Source: Spodoptera frugiperda
Taxonomy: Eukaryota; Arthropoda; Insecta; Lepidoptera; Noctuidae
Direction of reading: 5' to 3'
Length of the DNA: 64,000 nucleotides
Assembly (NCBI RefSeq): GCF_023101765.2
Contig: NC_064227.1
Location: 6,023,592 to 6,087,591, forward strand
A model generated the notes under the pieces. That model was not told the DNA's origin, searched no databases, and worked only from the letters and a program-made list of their open reading frames with translations. Below are positions 57,081 through 64,000 of this stretch, piece after piece. The translations under genes and the position numbers were made by a program. How positions within the stretch are numbered: position 1 is the first letter of the stretch; each line of letters begins with the position of its first letter.

Positions 57081-58492
57081 TACATACAGTAGCTTGTATT
57101 CTATTTTATTAGTCTGGAGATAGTTAAGTTAAAGGGCTATGGAGAGTGACATAGACTACTTTTTTTTTAAATTGAACTCAAGAAAAGCCAAAAATGTAAA
57201 TACAGTTATTAACTATTAAAATTCTAGAAAAGAAAGGTTCTTTACTAAAGTAATAATGTTCTTTCTACTCTCTACTAATACAGTACCTATAAACTTATGT
57301 GAATAAAGAAAGCGTTAAAGCTCTTCTCGATACTACGGAAATCCATCACTGTCCCATTTTAAAGTTACATTGCCACTTTCAGGGTTTAAAACAAACACTA
57401 CGTTCCTAGGAAATGCAGAGATTGACGTATTTTCTTGAAGTTATAAGGGGTTTTAAAGACCATATTTCTATGTAAGTACTTTTTAGTTTGGTTTTTTAGA
57501 TTTCAAACTTGTAGGCAAAAAGTTTCTTGCTGGTAGAAACCACGTGGAGCACATTCATTATTAACTAACAAAATAATGAAATAGTAATATTCTAGTTAGT
57601 CTTATCCTAGGTATTACCTAGACTGTTGACCTAAATTTTAAAATTAATGTGTCGTTAAAGTTTAATTCTATAAAGAACAGATCAGCATATGTGTACTTTA
57701 TTGTACAGCATGTTTTAAAGAAACTAACTAAAGCTTTGATCGTGTTGTTTATACCATAATATTAAAATATTGTCTTACAAAAGGACGTCACGGCATGAAT
57801 AACTTGAACAATGTGTAAACAGAGCTTATACTGGCCGGCAATTAATTATACTAATATGTACACACCGCTCTTAATACACAAACAAATTTTTAATGTATCT
57901 GTTCTTTCTTTAGCCGACTGCTTTACGCAATTACGCCATTTTTATTTTACATAAATTCAAACGGAATATTAATGTACACTTCAAATTCAAAAAAACAAAT
58001 ACCCCATAATTTTAATTACCAAACAAGTGCGGGCTATAAAACCATTAATTCGCTCCGTAAAAACAAATAGCCGCCATGATGTGCCAAACAGCGACATCTG
58101 TTATCCAGTAGGGGAATTTATTTGAGAGTTTATGGTTCCTTCTGTTTTATTTTAGTTTCGTATTGATTGATTTTCCGATTATTTGTTTTAATCGATTTAC
58201 TGGTTTATTTTTTATTATTGATATATTTTTAATCATTTACGTCTGCATAAAGTGTTTTTATTAATGATGTTTAGCAAAAATGTGTCGGAATATAATGAGA
58301 AAGCTAAAATTATTAGTCGCCTTCCATTAAGTGGTATATTTATTAGGCAAATACGACAGTAGTAAAACTAAAAGGAAAATTATGGGAGCCACGACTGCAG
58401 GAATGGTTGGCCTGGGTAATGGAGTATTTAATAAAATAGGGTCGCTCATGAATGGAATTATAATATTTTTAATTGTTATAATTATACAAATA
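57081..58492. other. non-coding, mostly single-copy DNA
   Basis: No gene is recognised. AGCGACATCTG at 58090 is a weak CTCF-like variant beside a GCCGCCATGATG string. Confidence 0.5.
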
Positions 58493-58615
58493 AACTAGCT
58501 GAACCGGTCAACTTCGACAAATATAATTTAAGATCAAAATTTGCCAAATCGGTCCAGCCGTTCTCGAGTTTTAGCGAGACTAACGAACAGCAATTGATTT
58601 TTATATAAGTATAGT
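58493..58615 (-). repeat. repeat S copy, minus orientation
   Basis: AACTAGCTGAACCGGTCAAC, AAATCGGTCCAGCCGTTCTC, GAGTTTTAGCGAGACTAACG, AACAGCAATTGATTTTTATA. It is the complement of 33858-33940, with an extra 60 bases at its 3' side. Confidence 0.65.
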
Positions 58616-58714
58616 GTTAGAAGGATTTAGTGATTTTTCTAAACGATTCACTCTGGACCAATAAGGAAAACATTTAGGCATTTAACATGCAACACTACAA
58701 AAGCTAAATATATA

Positions 58715-58738
58715 CATAGATAGATAGATAGATAGATA
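58715..58738. repeat. GATA microsatellite
   Basis: About five ATAG units in a row. Confidence 0.9.
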
Positions 58739-59171
58739 TTACATAGAAAGTAAAAAGATTTTTGCAATATCGACATTATGGAAACTGGCTATGTGGAAGG
58801 GTCCTAAGCACACAGGGTTGGGTTGGCCGTAAAAATTACGATTAATACATGGAAATAGGTAATCATTAATTAAATATTTCAAGGTCGAAGTGAACTCATT
58901 GATTTTTGTGGGTTATGTTTGAATGTTTTGTTACTGAAATGAGTGTAAATATGAGTTTAGAATAAGTAGAGATACTTAGATCTACAAATTAGGTCGATAC
59001 AATTAGATCCATTGCTGATCTAATCGAGTAAAATATTATTGTTTATCGATATGCAATCTGTTAACCTGATTTTTGACCGATGTGTAATTAATGTATTAAC
59101 CTGATTTTACAAACACTTACAAATTGAAATACTTAATCAAGAGTTTCTTCTATACAATGCTTCCTCGATAT

Positions 59172-59420
59172 ATATTTTTTGTGGCATAAGCCGGTAAACA
59201 AGCTGGCGGATCACCTGATGGTAAGTAATCACCGCAGCCGTGGATACCCGAAACACCAGAGGCGTTGCAAGAGCGTTTGTGGCCTTTTGGGGGTAAAGAA
59301 TTTAAGGGTTGTATGGGAAATTGGGAATTGGGAAGATTGAAAACGTAACACAACGCAAGCGTTGTATCAAATCAGTTTTCTGTAAGGCCATAGTATGACT
59401 CCGGTTCGCGCCGAAGTATG
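59172..59420 (+). repeat. repeat B copy, near full length
   Basis: GCATAAGCCGGTAAACAAGC, GCGGATCACCTGATGGTAAG, GAAACACCAGAGGCGTTGCA, ACACAACGCAAGCGTTGTAT and TCTGTAAGGCCATAGTATGA are in order, with a deletion after GGGAAGATTG. Confidence 0.8.
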
Positions 59421-61263
59421 GCTATTCAACACTTAAAATATAAGACAAAATACAACAATCAAATAAAGAAAGGTCAAACAATATAGAACTAGGTATGAAC
59501 AGTCGTATATCGACCTTCGAATAACAACTCGTTTTGGTAAAAGGACATTGGAAATGGTTATGATGCCAGGAAGGGCAACATAGTATCAATTCAAAATAAT
59601 TGGGGCTGGTATAATAGCTATTACACCTCGTTAGCGTTAAGCGGTAGACAGAGATATTTAACTGCATTTTAATAATAATTTTGAGAGCTAAGACAAGTTA
59701 GTAACATTATTATTAGGTATCACAAACTTCGTGGTATTGTTGATCGAAGATCACAAAGGTAACTAAGGATATGGCATAGTATATAAAATATAATTATAAT
59801 ATGTAGTTCAAATTATAATTTGATGAAGTCTGAGGAACCTTCAACCAATAAAAGTATACAGAAAATTAGTTTTTTTATAAAAATTAAAAATTTCCATATT
59901 TGAAAATTTTGATAGCGCGCCATCTATCGTCTAGTACTACTAAATTATAATAAAATATGCAGCCTCAAACAATTCTATAATCGCTATTAAAATGACGTAA
60001 GAAATATTAATAAATAATTGATTAAAAAAGAAAAACATTAGCCAAAACATGTAACTTAACTTTTACAAGTTTAAAACTAAGTTGTGCCGTAATGAGGCTA
60101 ATTGTTAAGTTTAACTGAGTAAATATGGAAGAAACTTAGGATATTTCACATTAAAGTTTTAGTGAACAGACTATGCTAAATTAATTTATCTTGGGTCGTA
60201 TAATATGTGACTTTAACTGACTTAAAAAAAAGGTTCTCAGTTTGATCTTTATATAAAAAATATATGTAAAAAATAGTGTGATAGATATTCAAGTTTTTAA
60301 GTAAGGTTTTCTAGAAATCATTTTGTAAATATACTGAGTCTTTCAATCGAAAAAAAGAAAAAGAGACAGCAGTTTGGAATAAGGTTAGAAATAAGAAAGA
60401 TATTAAATGAAGTTGACATTATTTTGGTTGATTGTATTTTGGTTAAAATATGTATGAATTTTAAAATGGGATATTTTATATCAAAAACCTTCATTCTTTT
60501 GGATATTGGTAAGCTAATTGAAGTTATACTTATACTACTTAACCAAATAAAATGAAATTGGAAGTGTTAGTTACTAATAAGGGGCAAATATACAAAAACA
60601 TATTACTAGATACTTCAGATAATACAAAATCATATTGAGTTTTTCCATAAAACCGACAAGATATTCATATAACAATACAAATCAAATTGTAAGTAGCACG
60701 GAGTCGATTTAATGTATTTCAATGGGGCATAAAAGGGGTCAACATGACTCACAGTCTTCTGAAGTGGTTACGTCATCTAGGAATAGCTTTCTAGGAAACC
60801 TAGATGTCTGAATGTCAGTGTTTTAGATTGAGCTGCGGATATCAGACCTATGGGAGTTGGGTGAGACATTTTTGTGATCTTTTATGATGAGAAATTGTGA
60901 AGGATTGTTTTATTGGATAGTGAAGGACTTGGGAAGGTACTTTTAGTATGTTTAATAGCAAGTTTTTACATGTTTAAGATGATATTATAATTTTAGTATA
61001 TTTTAAGGGTACCGCTACCTACCTAAATAATACTCATGATGGTCATGTTGTCTCTTTCATGATAAAAACTTACTTGTGTTATTTTTAGATGTAATTAATA
61101 TTTTGGCAATCGATATTATGTATGACTTATTATGAAAATTCACAAGACACATACAAACGACATAAAATTGATTGATTTTATGGTAAAAGGTTTTAATATA
61201 ATAATATTTTGTAGATTTACAGAAAACTGGAGAAGTGATGGCTGAATTGTATTTACTGTATAA
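59421..61263. other. non-coding, mostly single-copy DNA
   Basis: No gene is recognised. GCGGTAGACAGAG near 59640 is a weak SINE-2 scrap. The CTCF-like site at 59916 is listed separately. The rest is strongly AT-rich. Confidence 0.5.
59916..59930 (-). promoter_or_regulatory. CTCF-like core
   Basis: The minus strand reads ACGATAGATGGCGCG. TAGATGGCGC matches the fly CTCF core; the outer CCA half is not conserved. Confidence 0.3.
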
Positions 61264-61519
61264 CAGCCGTACTCAGAGTCATTTAATGTATATTATAATA
61301 CTTTTTTTTTGAGGGGAGAAAATCATCCAATGACTTCTCCCGCCTTGGCTGAGGTCAAAGGGATTATCAGACTCTTACTGACTAAAATAACTCCGTTCTT
61401 TCTCCTGCTTTGAACCATGATTACTAAACCCAGTCCTTAGCAAGTGTTTACAGAACAAAATCGCAACTAAGGAATAGTTTTATAAATAATCATTAAATGT
61501 CTCTTGAGTACGACAGTAA
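61264..61519. mobile_element. family Q element with terminal inverted repeats enclosing a repeat A copy
   Basis: The left end ACAGCCGTACTCAGAGTCAT plus TTAATG and the complement of the right end CTGTCGTACTCAAGAGACAT plus TTAATG form terminal inverted repeats of about 25 bp. A minus-oriented A copy (about 61303-61410) lies inside. No protein is encoded. Confidence 0.6.
61303..61410 (-). repeat. repeat A copy, 3' two thirds
   Basis: A T run, AAATCATCCAATGACTTCTC, CGCCTTGGCTGAGG, CAGACTCTTACTGACTAAAA and TTCTTTCTCCTGCTT. Nested in the Q element. Confidence 0.75.
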
Positions 61520-61796
61520 GAGTGAAATAAGTAGAACCATGCGGAAATGACAAGTAAGAGGTAAGAGTTGAAGAAGACACGTTGTGGTACTTCAAATGAT
61601 TGGGAGGAAGGAGTGTAAGGAGATTATAATGGGGGATTATTTATTTGTTTATTGGGATATATAACCCTCCCTACCTTTTTGTATTTTGGATATGATTTAG
61701 TAAATAAGTCTAATAGATAATAAGCATTTTATCTATGGGATACATATAGTGATTTATGTTAGAAGTTTCCTAATTCTGCATGTTATTTGACCAGAT

Positions 61797-61907
61797 ATCG
61801 ATACTTTAATTAGCAAACCAGCTAACTCCATATGAGCAAATTCTACCATGCATTTTGTTATTTTTGAAAAATGTGGGGTTGGCTGGTTTGCCAATTAAGG
61901 TATCGAT
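61797..61907 (+). repeat. 111-base hairpin with 34-bp stem
   Basis: The arms 61797-61830 and 61874-61907 pair along 34 positions. As plus-strand RNA the only departures are three G:U pairs and one A:C mismatch. The loop is 43 bases. The size fits an insect microRNA precursor or a small foldback MITE. No other copy is seen in the window. No known microRNA seed is recognised. Confidence 0.7.
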
Positions 61908-62810
61908 TCTGTAAGTATGATATTAATTAGCCCCACTACTAAAGTTTTAGCTGTGTATAAAATAGCTTTTCATTAATTAGTGACTGAGTGCTACTATGTC
62001 ATATCATATCATGAATGTGGTGTGGTATTAAGAAAACTGGCACTTATATGACACAAAATTGATTGCTAAAATGATTGTGTAGGGAATTACGTGCATATGA
62101 AAATTAAAAGTAGGAAAAGAAATACACATTAGTAGCTACATGGTCATGATTATAGTCATAAATAAAACAACGAGGAAGGAAAAGTTTCATGTATTTGTGA
62201 GAAAGAAAACGAATGAACATTAAATTAAAGAAGTGAGTCACAACAATAGCTAATTAAAATATGTCTCAACATTAGCGGGATATCAATCAAGATTGTAATT
62301 ACATCAGTAGAAATACAACCATTAAACACGTTGGCACATGTATTTGTACGTTAATAGTTTTCATTAATAAACATTCTTTCAAACAATAATGTCTGACTTG
62401 ATTAAACCAAGAATATTTATTTGCATTCCCCCCGGAAAAGTCGATATAGTGACGTCTAGCGACATCTATCGGCCGGGTGCGGAAATACTCGATAGGAATT
62501 TCTAGGTTAGTAGTGAGTAAAAAAAAAACTAGTTTTATGTAAATGTGATATTTATTTACTGGAAAATAGAAAGCTGAGAGTCTGTATATGAATAAGCGTG
62601 ACACTTATTGATGAAAACTACACAGATATGAATGGAAAATCTGAAAGTCTGAAATGGAAATGTGGTCCTAATCAATAATTTCGATGTATCGAATGTTGAT
62701 TATGTCTATATCAAGCCACTACTACCACGACTGGTACACCAACACGAGATACTAAGAACAGCTAATGTGTGGAAATTAGGTTAACTCCAGGGTTTTATGG
62801 CCACCATAAA
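61908..62810. other. non-coding DNA
   Basis: No gene is recognised. GCGACATCTATCGGCC at 62459-62474 is a CTCF-like variant in a small GC-rich patch. The minus frame 62299-62604 has no known domain. Confidence 0.5.
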
Positions 62811-63062
62811 TCAGGTTAATTTAGGGCCTTGTAAAGGCTCGATTGTGCCATAACAGCGTGTATTGTATCCTTCACTCGTTTTATATAACGATAAGCCTGC
62901 GGACAAGCGTTGCCACAGTCGAGCGGCGTCCATAGAAATTGATGTAACATGCTCTCGAGCGAAACATGATGTTTGAGCAGTCGGCGGTGCTGTGCGGACG
63001 GTGCCGCTCAATTTATATTTATCTCTCACGTAGGAACACTCACTCTACACGCGTGTACTTAC

Positions 63063-63581
63063 TGCTCATCCTGAGACACTCCCAAAACGTTATATTGACA
63101 GAAAGCAAAGGTTCCGCGCTAACAACAACGACACTCGCGGTATACCACGGTTACACGCAACTCTATCGATTCAACATCGACGGCCGTATCGACGGCGGGC
63201 CTCAGCCTACACTTACACATAGGAATTTCATTTTTTTTCAAACAACAACGTACGATTCTTACATAATTCCCGACCGCCATTACGGCCTGTGACGCACACG
63301 ATAATCGCCCTTAAAGACAACGTGCGTTGGGTACATATTTTCCATTTTCCATGCACGATAGCTCTATTTCGGAGCTGCGCCGGCGGTTACAACCTTGAAT
63401 TCGGAACGCACCTTTAATTTTAGCCGGTTAACCTAGATACGGGGACCATTCCGAGTGAGGCGGATCGATATTCGCATGCGCGATGTCTCGAACGGTTTTA
63501 AAATAGTACGGGTGTGGTGGGTACCTTTAGGCGGCGGATTTTTGGGCAAGGTATGTCGGGGCCCGATGCTCGCGGCCGACT
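63063..63581 (-). other. third candidate first exon (minus strand), weak
   Basis: On the minus strand ...CAGGATGAGCA at 63063 is followed by GTAAGTACAC, a strong 5' splice site. An ATG lies seven bases before the donor, so the exon could supply a start codon (ATG AGC A|). Upstream, 63425-63800 is the most GC-rich block of the window. A TCAGT initiator-like string has its A at 63581, but I find no DPE at the right distance, so the 5' limit is a guess. Overlapping minus frames in the block (63433-63760) are arginine/alanine/proline-rich, as any GC-rich DNA would give, and I do not call them. Confidence 0.3.
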
Positions 63582-63800
63582 GACGGGCTCCGGGTGGCCG
63601 GCCGCGCGCACGCGCGCTGCCCGCTGCCTCGCATAACGATCGCAATAGCTTTCGGGCGCGCGCCGCGTCCACCGCGCGATCCAGAACAGGTGTACCGCGT
63701 CCATTTTCTAATACTATCGCATATTTCTCTTACCACAACTATGCCATATTCAAGCAACATACTAAATACCCGAACCTAGGCTCTCAGCTTGCCCGCTGCT
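63425..63800. promoter_or_regulatory. GC-rich, CpG-dense block
   Basis: It contains CGGCCGGCCGCGCGCACGC, GGCGCGCGCCGCGTCC and an NRF-1-like CGCATGCGCG at 63473-63482. CpG density is far above the surroundings. It is a likely promoter region or a coding exon I cannot resolve; both strands have short open frames. Confidence 0.4.
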
Positions 63801-64000
63801 TCATTTGCTCGCTGGAAATCGATGGACTGGGCGGGCAGGACGACGGCATTGAAAGCTCTGACATAATGTAACCTACAAAACTTCCGTTTGTTCCACTGCC
63901 ATGATTTATTGGAAGTATTAAATGTGTTTCGTCTAATAAATATGTTTTCGTTTTTCAAACGTGAAGCTATTTATCATGTTTCGTTGTATTTTTGAGGTGT

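Noticed and set aside
63433..63760. Overlapping minus-strand frames rich in arginine and alanine
   Set aside because: Several frames are open at once because the DNA is GC-rich; there is no domain or splice support.
63776..63958. Minus-strand peptide with IDFQRANEAAGKL, faintly like a serpin helix
   Set aside because: The match is about 13 residues, a stop follows directly, flanking splice sites are weak, and no other serpin segment is nearby. A protein search of 63.7-64.0 kb and the DNA beyond would decide.

Overview
The window looks like nuclear DNA from a moth, most likely a noctuid-type lepidopteran. It is AT-rich and has no reading frame longer than about 147 codons. It is scattered with short interspersed repeats of kinds seen in noctuid genomes: tRNA-headed SINEs, a poly(A)-tailed short retroposon, several MITE families, LINE 3' tails ending in GAT-rich repeats, and a pogo/Tigger-like element with TA target duplications. 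I see no prokaryotic gene structure, no rRNA, no free-standing tRNA gene and no CRISPR array. The species assignment is inference from repeat style only.

No protein-coding gene can be supported. The best gene signal is on the minus strand. At 10515-10837 there is a convincing non-coding first exon: an arthropod initiator (TCAGT), a downstream promoter element at +28, 323 bases without one ATG on the sense strand, and a consensus splice donor (GAG then GTGAGT). Two weaker minus-strand candidates end in strong donors at about 24156 (AAAG then GTAAGT) and about 63063 (GAGCA then GTAAGTA). I infer that the window may be the 5' region of a leftward-transcribed gene with alternative first exons, whose coding exons lie left of position 1. 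This needs RNA evidence.

Repeat families named here: A = short poly(A)-tailed retroposon (about 150 bp). B = 200-280 bp repeat with a core AACGCAAGCGTT palindrome. SINE-1 = tRNA-like head with GGTTCGAATCC B box. SINE-2 = tRNA-like head with a body whose complement carries GGTAGGCAGAGGTG. SINE-3 = tRNA-like head with GGTTCGAAACC B box. D, E, K, G/Q and H = inverted-repeat (MITE-like) families. L, P, S and T = unclassified dispersed repeats.

Layout: 1-10.5 kb is mostly single-copy AT-rich sequence with two A copies and one D MITE. 10.5-11.2 kb holds the first-exon/promoter block. 11.2-19.3 kb is mostly single copy. 19.3-31.9 kb is repeat-dense, with a 335-bp foldback at 21.6-21.9 kb and the second candidate exon at 24.2 kb. 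32-43.7 kb is a mosaic of SINEs, MITEs and a G-rich block at 34.2 kb. 43.9-48.9 kb is bounded by inverted family-H copies and contains a perfect 26-bp-arm hairpin beside a 659-bp pogo-like element. 49-62.5 kb alternates single-copy DNA with A, B, D, E and SINE-3 copies and ends with a 111-bp hairpin at 61.8 kb. 62.8-63.8 kb is GC-rich and promoter-like. Possible regulatory motifs recur through the window: at least 14 exact TGACGTCA palindromes, four NRF-1/Ewg-like GCGCATGCGC sites, and a string of CTCF-like sites.
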